A stretch of 59,952 bases of DNA from SAR202 cluster bacterium (GTDB taxonomy: Bacteria > Chloroflexota > Dehalococcoidia > Lucifugimonadales > UBA3495). Shown here piece after piece: positions 33,224-41,558 of this stretch (position 1 is the first letter of the stretch; each line of letters starts with the position of its first letter). The stretch is from positions 1-59,952 of the forward strand of contig VGZV01000011.1 in assembly GCA_016872385.1 (NCBI GenBank). Reading direction: 5' to 3'. A program made the position numbers and the translations under genes. Below the pieces are notes generated by a model. That model was not told the origin of the DNA, made no database searches, and was given only the letters and a program-made list of their open reading frames with translations.

Positions 33224-35272
33224 ATGCCAAGGATTGACGCAGCCAAACTCCGCAACGTGGCGCTGCTGTCCCACAGCGGCGCCGGCAAGACCTCCCTGTG
33301 CGAAGCCCTTTTGTTCCACACCAAGGTCATCAGCCGCATGGGCCGGGTAGAAGACGGCAACACTGTATCGGACTACGAGCCGGAAGAAGCCAAGCGGCGG
33401 GCCAGCATCCAGACTACCCTCATCCCCGTCAGTTGGGACGGCTACAAGGCCAACTTCCTTGATACCCCTGGCTACGACGATTTCCTCAGCGAGGTGGTCT
33501 GTGGCCTGCGGGCGGTGGAAAGCGGCGTTATTCTGGTGGCGGCCCAGTCCGGTGTGGACGTGGGCACGGAACGCTCTTGGCGCATGTGCGATGAGCAGGG
33601 TCTCCCCCGCATGTTCCTGGTGAACAAGATGGACCGGGAAAACGCCAATTTCTCCCGGTGCGTCACCGACATCCAGGCCAGCTTTGGCAAGAAATGCGTG
33701 GCCTTTCAGTTGCCCATTGGCGCAGCCCAGGGGTTCAAAGGGGTGGTCAGCGTGGTGCGGCCGCCCGCCAACGTGCCCGCGGAGCTGGCGGCTGAGTTTA
33801 AAGCCGCCCGGGAGCGGCTGGTGGAAGCCGTGGCGGAGACCGACGACACCCTGGCTGATAAGTTCTTGGTGGGAGAAGAACTGACCGCCCAGGAGGTTAT
33901 CAATGGCGCCCGCGCTGCCATTCTCCAGGGCAAGTTGGTGCCCATCCTGGCCTGCTCGGCGGTTCAGGGTTCAGGCGTGCCAGAGCTTTTGGAAATGGTC
34001 AAGGAGTTCCTGCCCTCCCCCAAGGAAGGACGCAAGCCCACGCTAAAGGGTGTGGGCAAGCCCGATGCCTCCTTCGACGCCAACCCGGACGGCCCCCTGG
34101 CAGCCCAGGTGTTCAAGACCACCGCCGACCCCTTTGTGGGCAAGCTCTCCATCTTTAGGGTGTACCGCGGCACCCTCAAGAGCAACTCGGAAGCATGGAA
34201 CAGCGTCCGCAACCAGTCAGAGCGGGTAGGACAGCTTTACATCCCCAGGGGCAAGTCCCAAGACAACGTTCCTGAAGTGGTGGCTGGAGACATCGGAGCC
34301 ATCGGCAAGCTCACCGCCACCGCCACGGGCGATACTCTCTGCGCCCGCGACCAGCAAGTGACTTTTGAGCCTATTGCCATTCCCACTGGCTACTACAGCG
34401 TGGCCGTCTCCCCCGCGGGCAAGGCCGACCTGGACAAGATGTCCTCATCCCTGTCCCGCATTGTGGAAGAAGATCCCAGCCTGCGGGTCACCCGTGACGC
34501 CGGCACCAACGAAACGCTGCTCACCGGCCTGGGCGACGCCCAGATTGACGTGGCTCTGGACCGGATTCGCCGCAAGTTTGGCGCGGACCTCAAGTCCCGC
34601 CTGCCCAAGGTGCCCTACCGGGAGACCATTAGCCGAACCACTCAGGTTGAGTACCGGCACAAGAAACAGTCCGGCGGCCACGGCCAGTACGGTCACGTGC
34701 TGCTCCGGCTGGAGCCAGCTGCTAGGGATCAGGGTTTCGAATTTACCTCAGAAATTGTTGGCGGCCGTGTTCCCAAGGAATATCTACCCTCCGTGGAAAA
34801 GGGCGTGGTCAAGGGCATGGAAGAAGGGTCGCTGGCTGGGTTCCCCATGGTGGATATCAAGGCCGTGATTTACGACGGCAGCTACCACGACGTGGACTCC
34901 AACGGCATCTCCTTTGAAATTGCAGGCAACCAGGCCCTGCGCAAAGGCGTGTCCCAGGCCACCCCCATCCTGCTGGAACCCATTGTCAAGCTGATGGTCA
35001 CGGTGCCCGAGTCCAACACTGGCGATGTTATGAGCGACCTCAACGGCAAGCGGGGCCGCATCCTGGGCATGACGCCCCAGGGCGGCTTCACCACCATCGA
35101 AGCGGAAGTGCCCCAGGCCGAGGTGCGCCGCTACTCCCAGGACTTGCGCTCCTTGACCCAGGGCCGGGGCAGCTACAGGCTCCAGTTTGACCACTATGAG
35201 CCGGTGCCGCCCAATATAGAGCCACGGGTGATTGAAGAGGCCAAGCGGGCACGAGAGGCCGAAAAAGTTTAG
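33224..35272 (+). CDS. fusA2: Elongation factor G-like GTPase (FusA2/EF-G2 group)
   Basis: A 682-residue five-domain translational GTPase. G1 is SHSGAGKTS instead of AHIDAGKTT. G3 is DTPGYDDF, so the catalytic His of DTPGH is Tyr. G4 is NKMD. Domain IV includes YRHKKQSGGHGQYGHVLLR, and domain V closes with GRGSYRLQFDHYEPVP. These G1/G3 changes are typical of the EF-G-2 paralog known from Mycobacterium and Thermus, which has weak or no translocation activity. GGAG precedes the ATG. No str operon genes surround it, which supports a paralog rather than the main EF-G. Confidence 0.88.
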   Translation: MPRIDAAKLRNVALLSHSGAGKTSLCEALLFHTKVISRMGRVEDGNTVSDYEPEEAKRRASIQTTLIPVSWDGYKANFLDTPGYDDFLSEVVCGLRAVESGVILVAAQSGVDVGTERSWRMCDEQGLPRMFLVNKMDRENANFSRCVTDIQASFGKKCVAFQLPIGAAQGFKGVVSVVRPPANVPAELAAEFKAARERLVEAVAETDDTLADKFLVGEELTAQEVINGARAAILQGKLVPILACSAVQGSGVPELLEMVKEFLPSPKEGRKPTLKGVGKPDASFDANPDGPLAAQVFKTTADPFVGKLSIFRVYRGTLKSNSEAWNSVRNQSERVGQLYIPRGKSQDNVPEVVAGDIGAIGKLTATATGDTLCARDQQVTFEPIAIPTGYYSVAVSPAGKADLDKMSSSLSRIVEEDPSLRVTRDAGTNETLLTGLGDAQIDVALDRIRRKFGADLKSRLPKVPYRETISRTTQVEYRHKKQSGGHGQYGHVLLRLEPAARDQGFEFTSEIVGGRVPKEYLPSVEKGVVKGMEEGSLAGFPMVDIKAVIYDGSYHDVDSNGISFEIAGNQALRKGVSQATPILLEPIVKLMVTVPESNTGDVMSDLNGKRGRILGMTPQGGFTTIEAEVPQAEVRRYSQDLRSLTQGRGSYRLQFDHYEPVPPNIEPRVIEEAKRAREAEKV

Positions 35273-35306
35273 GCCAGATCTAGTGTCGGCGCGGGAGTTA
35301 AACAGA

Positions 35307-35519
35307 GAACATGAGTCATCGCAGAGTTTGACAGCAAGGAATTACAACTGCACCAACCCGGGCCAGGTCCAGGGCAACTATGTCGTCGTTCCGGCGAAAG
35401 CCTGCACCCAGAGTGGCAACTGGATTCCATCCTTCAGCCGAAGGATGGAATGACGGGGCCGTACCAAGTTGGCTCCTCTCCCTACAAATCTGGCCGAAAA
35501 TTCGGGATGACTCATGTTC
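35307..35519. repeat. Element with 14-bp perfect terminal inverted repeats
   Basis: GAACATGAGTCATC at 35307-35320 is matched exactly by its reverse complement at 35506-35519, bounding a 213-bp segment. Inside is a TTCCGGCG-type element (35391-35453) with a CATCCTTCAGCCGAAGGATG hairpin. The TGACAGCAAG word occurs just inside the left end and, inverted, just outside the right end. No ORF of note lies inside. It starts 34 bases after the fusA2-like gene. Confidence 0.7.
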
Positions 35520-35530
35520 CTTCGCTTGCT

Positions 35531-35600
35531 GTCACCCAGAGCGAAGCGAAGGGTCTAAACTGCGAGGATTTTAGATTCTTCGCTTCGCTCAGAAGGACAT
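35531..35600. repeat. Palindromic element family B, copy 3
   Basis: GTCACCCAGAGCGAAGCGAAGGGTCTAAA, then ATTTTAGATTCTTCGCTTCGCTCAGAAGGACAT, follow in order. The central CTAAA..TTTTAG core and the (A/G)AGGGTC..GATTCTT arms match the copies at 6274 and 16472, but the small hairpins are replaced by GCGAAGC arms. It lies between the 213-bp element and family A copy 2, so the 35273-35739 gap is packed with three elements and no gene. Confidence 0.7.
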
Positions 35601-35611
35601 TTAAGGCAATG

Positions 35612-35744
35612 TTCTAAAAGCCTGTGTGAGAAATGCCGTCTACCCAGCCCGCTCATCCTGAGCTTGTCGAAGGATGAGTAGCTTTTAGCCCGCTCATGGT
35701 TCGACAAGCTCACCACGAGCGGGAATTGTCACACAAGCTCTAAA
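35612..35744. repeat. MITE-like element family A, copy 2 (133 bp, inverted)
   Basis: It has the same 133-bp length and module order as 16587-16719 but in the opposite orientation. The ends are TTCTAAAAGCCTGTGTGAGAAAT and, on the other strand, TTTTAGAGCTTGTGTGACAATT. Its last five bases overlap the end of the acyl-CoA mutase gene, so the element supplies that gene's TAG stop codon (35740-35742). The direct repeat TCTAAAAGCC occurs at 35613-35622 and 35739-35748. Confidence 0.85.
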
Positions 35745-37344
35745 AGCCCCAGGACGGCTGGTACTCCCCAAACACGTCCCGCAGCACGCCCATCATTTCT
35801 CCCAGGGTGGCGTAGGCCTTCACCGCCTCCAGCAGCGGCGGCATCAGGTTCTCTGAGCCACGGGCGGCCTGGGACAGGGCCTGGAGCTTCTGCGCCACGG
35901 CATGGTTGTCCCGGCTGTGGCGCAGCGCATTCAAACGGCGCAGGTGCTCGCGCTCGCCCGCTTCGTCCACCCGCAGCAGGGGAATTTCCAGGGAATCGCT
36001 GCTGGTAAAGGCATTGACCCCCACGGTAATCCGCTGTTTGTGGTCCTCCTCCTGCTGGTAGCGGAAGGCGGCCTCCGCAATCTCCCGCTGGAAGAACCCC
36101 AGTTCCAGGGCTGGAATCACTCCACCCAGGTCCTCCACTCGCCGGAAGTAGTCCCGCGCCGCAGCCTCCACCTGGTTGGTCAGTTCTTCCAGGAAATAGC
36201 TGCCGCCCAGGGGGTCCACGGTGCTGGTCACGCCCGTCTCATGGGCAATGATTTGCTGGGTACGCAAGGCCAGCAATGCCGCCTGCTCCGAAGGCAGCGC
36301 CCAGGCCTCGTCCTTGCCGTTGGTATGCAGGGACTGGCAGCCTCCCAGCACGGCAGCCAGGGCTTGCAACGACACTCGCACCACGTTGTTCTCCGGCTGT
36401 TGGGCGGTTAGTGTTGCGCCGGAGGTCTGGGCGTGGCAGCGCAGCCAGCAGGAACGCTCATTCCCAGCGTGGAAAGTATCCCGCAGCTCCCTGGCCCAGA
36501 TGCGGCGTGCCGCCCGGAACTTGGCAATCTCCTCGAAAAAGTCGTTGTGCACGTTGAAGAAGAAGCTCAGCCGGGGCGCAAACGCGTCCACCGCCAGGCC
36601 CCGCTCCAGGCAGTGGCGCACGTACTCAAAGCCGTCGGCCAGGGTGAAGGCCAGCTCCTGCACCGCGGTGGAGCCAGCCTCCCGGATGTGGTAGCCGCTG
36701 ATGCTGATGGGATTCCAGCGGGGCAGGTGCCGCGTGGCAAACTCGATGGTGTCCACCACCAGCCGCATGGAGGGCGCGGGCGGGAAGATGTACTCGTTCT
36801 GGGCCAGGTACTCCTTGAGAATGTCGTTCTGGATGGTGCCGCCCATCTGCTCCAGGGGCACGCCCTGCTTTTCCGCCACGGCGATATACATGGCCCAGAT
36901 GATGGCTGCCGGGGCGTTGATGGTCATGGAGGTGGTGATCTGGCCCAGGGGGATGCCGTCGAAGAGAGACTCCATGTCCGCCAGGGAGGAGATGGCCACG
37001 CCGCACTTGCCGAACTCCCCTGCCGCCCGCGGGTCGTCGGTGTCGTAGCCGTAGAGGGTGGGCATGTCAAAGGCCACGCTGAGGCCGGTCTGGCCCTGGG
37101 ACAGCAGGAACTTGAACCGGGCGTTGGTCTCCTGGGGCAGGCCAAACCCGGCGAACATCCGCATGGTCCACAGGCGGCCCCGGTAGCCGGTGGCGTGAAC
37201 GCCCCGCAGGTAAGGGAACTCCCCCGGCGCGCCCGATTCCTGGGAGTAGTCCCAGCCCGCCAGCTGCTCCGGCGAGTAGACCGGCTGCACCGGAATCTGG
37301 GAAGAAGTCTTGTAGACCGGCTGGCCCTGGGCTGGGGTGGACAT
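35740..37344 (-). CDS. B12-dependent acyl-CoA mutase large subunit (isobutyryl-CoA-mutase-like residues)
   Basis: A 534-residue catalytic subunit of the methylmalonyl-CoA mutase family, without a B12-binding domain, so a separate small subunit is needed and is not adjacent. Core motifs are [47 protein letters not shown] (H219), and [26 protein letters not shown] (given in part). In methylmalonyl-CoA mutase the substrate carboxylate is held by Tyr89 and Arg207. The aligned residues here are F64 and Q182, the pair described for isobutyryl-CoA mutase. Its product is therefore more likely butyryl/isobutyryl-CoA isomerisation. The ATG has GGAGG upstream. Confidence 0.87.
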   Translation of the reverse strand: MSTPAQGQPVYKTSSQIPVQPVYSPEQLAGWDYSQESGAPGEFPYLRGVHATGYRGRLWTMRMFAGFGLPQETNARFKFLLSQGQTGLSVAFDMPTLYGYDTDDPRAAGEFGKCGVAISSLADMESLFDGIPLGQITTSMTINAPAAIIWAMYIAVAEKQGVPLEQMGGTIQNDILKEYLAQNEYIFPPAPSMRLVVDTIEFATRHLPRWNPISISGYHIREAGSTAVQELAFTLADGFEYVRHCLERGLAVDAFAPRLSFFFNVHNDFFEEIAKFRAARRIWARELRDTFHAGNERSCWLRCHAQTSGATLTAQQPENNVVRVSLQALAAVLGGCQSLHTNGKDEAWALPSEQAALLALRTQQIIAHETGVTSTVDPLGGSYFLEELTNQVEAAARDYFRRVEDLGGVIPALELGFFQREIAEAAFRYQQEEDHKQRITVGVNAFTSSDSLEIPLLRVDEAGEREHLRRLNALRHSRDNHAVAQKLQALSQAARGSENLMPPLLEAVKAYATLGEMMGVLRDVFGEYQPSWGF

Positions 37345-37470
37345 AACGCCTCCAAGCGAAACGGCAGGACTGATTCCAGTCTATAGGGCGGCGGAGGCCA
37401 GTGTCAAAGGCGGGGGTGATGGGATGCAAGCACCAGACCTGCAGGTCACGGGCAAGTGGTTTGGACGTGA

Positions 37471-38169
37471 CTAACTCTCAAGCCTGTAAAGATGTTCCAA
37501 CCAACTCCGCACAAATTGAAAATCAGACGCGTCCCAACTTTCACGCCTTAGAGGATGCATCACTTCGTTCCTCAGCGCGGTGAGCCGACTTACTCTCTGC
37601 TCCCAAAGTTTCTGTGAGAATTCCTCTTCCCAATTTAACTTGGCCAAGTCCGGTGAGAACAGCTTCCAATTATTTCTATACCCTACAACCTTTCCTAGAT
37701 CTCCCAATGTTAAGTACAACCAGTCATGCAGCCTTTTAGGATCTTCTCCACGCCGTTTACCACATTCTTCCCGGATGTCTTTGGGAACATTCTGGACCCA
37801 CCACTCTTTTTCGTCTTCACCATACTCCTCTCTTAACTTGGATATGATATATCCATGTAATCTTATTTCCAGATCTGCTAATAGAACGTAAGCCTGCCCA
37901 TGCTGACCGGTTACATCGCCTTCTAATTCCGGTGGCAGTGGGCTGGTCGCTGCCTTGACAAAAGGACGAAGTTGGTGAGCAACTTTTAGCAGGGAGCCAG
38001 CCCATTCCCGGTCGGCCTTGGGCAATTTTGCCAATACCCAGTCTCCGTGTGGGCCGCCGTGTGTCCTCGACATGCCGACCAAATGACACGTCAGCGCCCA
38101 ATCGCTCTGCCTTTTATCGCCACAGACCGGACACCGCCAAACCTTGAATTCCCTTACTTGACCGAGCAT
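37471..38169 (-). CDS. Zinc-finger plus HEPN-domain protein, putative RNase
   Basis: A 232-residue protein. The N-terminus holds a likely zinc finger with C13, C16 and a C/H pair at 28-29 (WRCPVCGDKRQ..TCHLVGM). The C-terminal half is helical and contains RNEVMH at 200-205, exactly the R-x4-H motif, with a polar residue after Arg, of catalytic HEPN ribonucleases. HEPN proteins often serve in toxin-antitoxin, abortive infection or RNA processing. No nucleotidyltransferase partner is adjacent. The DNA is visibly more AT-rich than its neighbours, suggesting transfer. The ATG has GGGGG nine bases upstream. It ends 127 bases from the mutase gene start. Confidence 0.72.
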   Translation of the reverse strand: MLGQVREFKVWRCPVCGDKRQSDWALTCHLVGMSRTHGGPHGDWVLAKLPKADREWAGSLLKVAHQLRPFVKAATSPLPPELEGDVTGQHGQAYVLLADLEIRLHGYIISKLREEYGEDEKEWWVQNVPKDIREECGKRRGEDPKRLHDWLYLTLGDLGKVVGYRNNWKLFSPDLAKLNWEEEFSQKLWEQRVSRLTALRNEVMHPLRRESWDASDFQFVRSWLEHLYRLES

Positions 38170-38250
38170 TCAGTTACCCCCAAGAATGAGTCCCGGATGA
38201 TGACAAAGCCCATGCTCCCTTCACGATCAGTCATCACCGGTGAGAGATGG

Positions 38251-39480
38251 CTACTCCTTCACCACCCGCACAAACCTTCTTTTCCCTACCTTGATAACGT
38301 CCCCCGCGGCTAGCTGGCTGGCCGGGGCGTCGCCGGAAATGGCGCGGGAACCGCCGCTAGCGGCAATGACTTCCACCGCGCCCTGGTTCAGCAGCCGCTT
38401 GGCCTCGGTCACGCTGGAGGCCAGGCGCGTCTCCACCAGCAAGGCGCTCCAGCGGCGGCTGGGGGCGTCCTGGGGCAAAGCAAACTCCGGGATGTCCTGG
38501 GGGATGTCCCGCCCCTGCACCACCCGCTCAAAGTGCTGCCGGGCCGCGTCAGCCTCGGCGGCGGTGTGGAACTGGCGGGTAATCTCCCGGGCCAGCCGCT
38601 TCTTGATCTCCATTGGGTTAACTGAGTGGTCGCCCAGGCAGCGGGAGATTTCCCCCAGCTCGGCAACGGGCACGTCGGTCAGGTACTCAAAATAGGGGAC
38701 AATCAATTCGTCAGGCAGGGACATGAGCTTGCCGAACATATCGTTGGGCGGCTCCTCCACCGCCACGTAGTTGCCCAGGCTCTTGCTCATCTTGTGGGCG
38801 CCGTCGGTGCCCACCAGCAGGGGCATGAGAAAGCACTGCTGGGGCTTCTGGCCCAGCATCCCCTGAAGCTGGCGGCCCACCAGCAGGTTGAACTTCTGGT
38901 CGCTGCCGCCGAACTCCACGTCGGACTGGATGGCTACCGAGTCGTAGGCCTGCAGCAGGGGGTACAGCAGCTCGGTGATGGCGATGGGCCGGTGCTCCTG
39001 GAACCGCTGGGCGAAGTCGTCCCGCTCAAGGAACTGGGCCACGGTGAACTTGCTGGTCAGGCGAATCACGTCAGCCAGGGTGAACTTGCCGAACCACTGG
39101 CTCTGCCACTCCACCTGGGTGCGGGTCCGGTCCACCACCTTGAAGAACTGGCGCATGTAAGACTCGGCGTTGGCCTTGACCTCGTCATGGGTGAGCATGG
39201 GGCGGGTCACCGACTGGCCGGAGGGGTCGCCAATCTGGGCGGTCCAGTCTCCCACGATGAGGATGACCTGGTGGCCCATCTCTTGTAGCTGCCGCAGCTT
39301 GCGCAGGCCCACCACGTGGCCCAGGTGGATGTCCGGGCGGCTGGGGTCAAACCCCATCTTCAGCCGCAGAGGCTTGCCCGCCCGCAGCATGGCAACGAAC
39401 TCTTCCTGGGAAATTATCTCCCGCACTCCCCGGCGGATTACCTGTTCAATGGTCTCCTGGCTGATGGGCCGCTGTGTCAC
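38251..39480 (-). CDS. tyrS: Tyrosyl-tRNA synthetase
   Basis: A 409-residue class I synthetase that charges tRNA-Tyr. The HIGH motif is DIHLGH at about 51-56, and KMSKS occurs in DGAHKMSKSLGNY. The Tyr-binding segments YDSVAIQSDVEFGGSDQKFN (given in part) and the GDWTAQIGDPSG loop are present. A C-terminal S4-like RNA-binding region (TEAKRLLNQGAVEV) completes it. The sequence layout is of the TyrZ subgroup. The start is a GTG. The small membrane-protein gene ends 12 bases upstream, so they may be co-transcribed from ribF. Confidence 0.95.
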   Translation of the reverse strand: MTQRPISQETIEQVIRRGVREIISQEEFVAMLRAGKPLRLKMGFDPSRPDIHLGHVVGLRKLRQLQEMGHQVILIVGDWTAQIGDPSGQSVTRPMLTHDEVKANAESYMRQFFKVVDRTRTQVEWQSQWFGKFTLADVIRLTSKFTVAQFLERDDFAQRFQEHRPIAITELLYPLLQAYDSVAIQSDVEFGGSDQKFNLLVGRQLQGMLGQKPQQCFLMPLLVGTDGAHKMSKSLGNYVAVEEPPNDMFGKLMSLPDELIVPYFEYLTDVPVAELGEISRCLGDHSVNPMEIKKRLAREITRQFHTAAEADAARQHFERVVQGRDIPQDIPEFALPQDAPSRRWSALLVETRLASSVTEAKRLLNQGAVEVIAASGGSRAISGDAPASQLAAGDVIKVGKRRFVRVVKE

Positions 39481-39492
39481 GTGTGCAATCCT

Positions 39493-39795
39493 CTACATTT
39501 CAAGAAGGTAAACCGGGGCCAGCGCCGCCAGCGCGGCAAGGACTTGCAGCGCCAACACTGCCATAGCTTGCTTGGGCCGATGGGGCAGCCACTTGAGGAC
39601 GAAGTAGGCTACGATGGGCGCCTGGCCCGCAAGTAGCAACTGAAAGATGCGTGCCGCAGCCCCTTCGTCTGCTGGTGGCTGGTTACTGACGCCAAAGAGA
39701 GCCAGGTAGCCCGCAACCAGCGCCAGGGCGGCCAGGGACATGGTCAAAGGGAGCCAGGCGATGGGGTGTTTAATCACTGGTCTCATCAATGTCAT
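39493..39795 (-). CDS. Small three-span membrane protein, unknown function
   Basis: About 100 residues with three hydrophobic segments: WLPLTMSLAALALVAGYLAL, ARIFQLLLAGQAPIVAYFVL and AVLALQVLAALAALAPVYLL. The ORF extends up to 39864, overlapping ribF by 20 bases. I prefer the ATG at 39795, though no convincing ribosome site precedes any of the candidates. It sits between ribF and tyrS, which points to co-expression. The pattern is not one I recognise. Confidence 0.6.
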   Translation of the reverse strand: MTLMRPVIKHPIAWLPLTMSLAALALVAGYLALFGVSNQPPADEGAAARIFQLLLAGQAPIVAYFVLKWLPHRPKQAMAVLALQVLAALAALAPVYLLEM

Positions 39796-39844
39796 GAATG
39801 GAACAGATTTCAGCAGTCTCGCGAGTCGCGCAACGAGTCCGCGA

Positions 39845-40783
39845 CTACGGAGAGTCTGCCCCACTCGCGCTGGCCAATGCCACGCGGGCGTTGGCCACGT
39901 CGCCGTTAATTTGCTCCACCAGGGCGGCCGCGCTGGAAAATGTGGCCTGGTCCCGGAGCTTGCTCACAAATTCCACGGCCACTTCCCGGCCGTAAATATT
40001 CGCGTTGAAGTCCAATATATAAACTTCCACCAGGCGGCGGCTGGGGCCAAAGGTGGGACGGACTCCAATGGAGGTGGCTGCCGGGTGGCGCAGACCGTCC
40101 ACGGTAGCCCAGGTGGCATATATGCCATCGGCAGGCAGCAGCATCTGGGACGGAATAGCCAAATTGGCCGTGGGAAACCCCAGTTCCCGTCCCCGCCGGT
40201 CTCCGGATACAACCTGTCCCCGCAGAGAGAACCAGCGGCCCAGCAGCCCGGCGGCCAGCGCCACATCGCCCTGCCGCACTGCCTCGCGCACCCGGCGGCT
40301 GCGCACCGACTGTCCGTCCAGTAGCATGGGAGGCACTGTCTCCACCCAGAAGCCCATTTCTGCGCCCAGCTTGGTCAAGCAGGCTGCGTCGCCCTCCCGG
40401 CCCCGGCCCAGGGCAAAATCCGGGCCAACCACCAATCCGCTGAGACGCAAATGCTCCACTAGGGCGCCGGTAAAGTCCCTGGCGCTCATGCCGGCCAGCT
40501 CTGGAGTGAAATCCAGCGCCACCACCAGTTCCATCCCCTGCTCCCGCAACAGCCGGACCTTGTCCTCCAAGGGCGTGATATAGTTTAGCTGGTAATCCGG
40601 GCGCAGCACTGTAATAGGGTGGTTGGTGAAAGTCACCACGCCGGGAATGCAATCGGGGCGGGCCTTCTCGGCGAGCTTCTGGAGCAGGTGGCGGTGCCCA
40701 CGGTGAACCCCGTCAAAAACGCCAATGGTCAAGACCGTGGGACGGTCCGGGGCTGCGGAGGCGAGCCGCCCAAGAAAACTCAT
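39845..40783 (-). CDS. ribF: Bifunctional riboflavin kinase/FAD synthetase
   Basis: A 312-residue two-domain protein that makes FMN and then FAD. The N-terminal nucleotidyltransferase domain has TIGVFDGVHRGHRHLLQ, with the H-x-G-H-like signature, and VVTFTNHPITVLRP. The C-terminal flavokinase domain has RGRELGFPTANLAI, DGIYATWATVDG, ATSIGVRPTFG and VEVYILDFNANIYG. The supply of FMN is relevant here, since several flavin-dependent LLM oxidoreductases are encoded in the window. No riboflavin riboswitch is seen in the approximately 215-base gap upstream. Confidence 0.95.
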   Translation of the reverse strand: MSFLGRLASAAPDRPTVLTIGVFDGVHRGHRHLLQKLAEKARPDCIPGVVTFTNHPITVLRPDYQLNYITPLEDKVRLLREQGMELVVALDFTPELAGMSARDFTGALVEHLRLSGLVVGPDFALGRGREGDAACLTKLGAEMGFWVETVPPMLLDGQSVRSRRVREAVRQGDVALAAGLLGRWFSLRGQVVSGDRRGRELGFPTANLAIPSQMLLPADGIYATWATVDGLRHPAATSIGVRPTFGPSRRLVEVYILDFNANIYGREVAVEFVSKLRDQATFSSAAALVEQINGDVANARVALASASGADSP

Positions 40784-41000
40784 GCCAACTCTGTGTCCTG
40801 GAGCGCTTAGGTGCAGAAGTAATCGCTGCGGCGGCCCCTCCCGGCTGGAGTTAGGGCCGTAGCTAGAATTGCTGGGATGTTAACACAGGCTTCAGGGAGC
40901 GTCAACTTTGACTCCTTGCCCTAAAACCTGGGGAAAATTACCTTGACCCTGCCTGGAAATTTTTCCGGCAGTGTATGTATTATTATCCAACCGTGAACTC

Positions 41001-41555
41001 ATGCGCGTGGTAGGCGGCAAAGCCAAAGGCAGGAGGCTGGCGGGGAGTACGTCTCCCGCTACCCGTCCTACCACTGAGCGAGTGCGGGCTGCCATCTTTA
41101 ACATTTTGGCCCCGGAATTATATGAAGGCCGGCGGGTGCTGGACCTTTACGCGGGCACTGGCAGTCTGGGCATTGAAGCGTTGAGCCGTGGTGCAGCCTG
41201 GGCAGATTTTGTGGAACGCAGCCCCCGCCAGTGCGGGGTGATACGTTCTAACTTGCAGAACACTGGACTGGCCGGGCAGGCAAAGGTGCATTGCGCTGAT
41301 GTGGCTCGGGCGCTGGCAACGCTGGGTGGAAATTACCGCCTGGTGTTGCTGGACCCACCCTACCAAGAGGTGGATGCGGGCGTGGCCATGTCCCGTATTG
41401 CGGAGACACCAGGCCTGGTGGCGCCAGGAGGGATGGTGGTGGTGGGGCACTCCAGGCACCTGGAGTTGACGGAAAAATATGACGCGCTGCGGCGGGCTTC
41501 CCTGCGGCGTTATGGTGACAACATTGTGGAGTTCTACCAGCAAGAGGGCGGTTGA
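41001..41555 (+). CDS. rsmD: 16S rRNA (guanine966-N2)-methyltransferase RsmD
   Basis: A 184-residue Rossmann methyltransferase that modifies G966 of 16S rRNA. The N-terminal RVVGGKAKGRRLAG, the RPTTERVRAAIFNIL motif, the SAM loop LDLYAGTGSLGIEALSRGA and the catalytic DPPY in VLLDPPYQ are all present. I chose the ATG at 41001 because MRVVGGKAKG is the family start; a further upstream ATG adds ten residues. Upstream is an imperfect inverted repeat GCCTGGAAA/TTTTCCGGC at 40951-40969. coaD begins four bases after the stop. Confidence 0.93.
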   Translation: MRVVGGKAKGRRLAGSTSPATRPTTERVRAAIFNILAPELYEGRRVLDLYAGTGSLGIEALSRGAAWADFVERSPRQCGVIRSNLQNTGLAGQAKVHCADVARALATLGGNYRLVLLDPPYQEVDAGVAMSRIAETPGLVAPGGMVVVGHSRHLELTEKYDALRRASLRRYGDNIVEFYQQEGG

Positions 41556-41558
41556 ATA

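Noticed and set aside
35307..35744. Closely spaced palindromes considered as a CRISPR array
   Set aside because: The units differ in sequence and length and have no regular spacers; they are separate palindromic elements.
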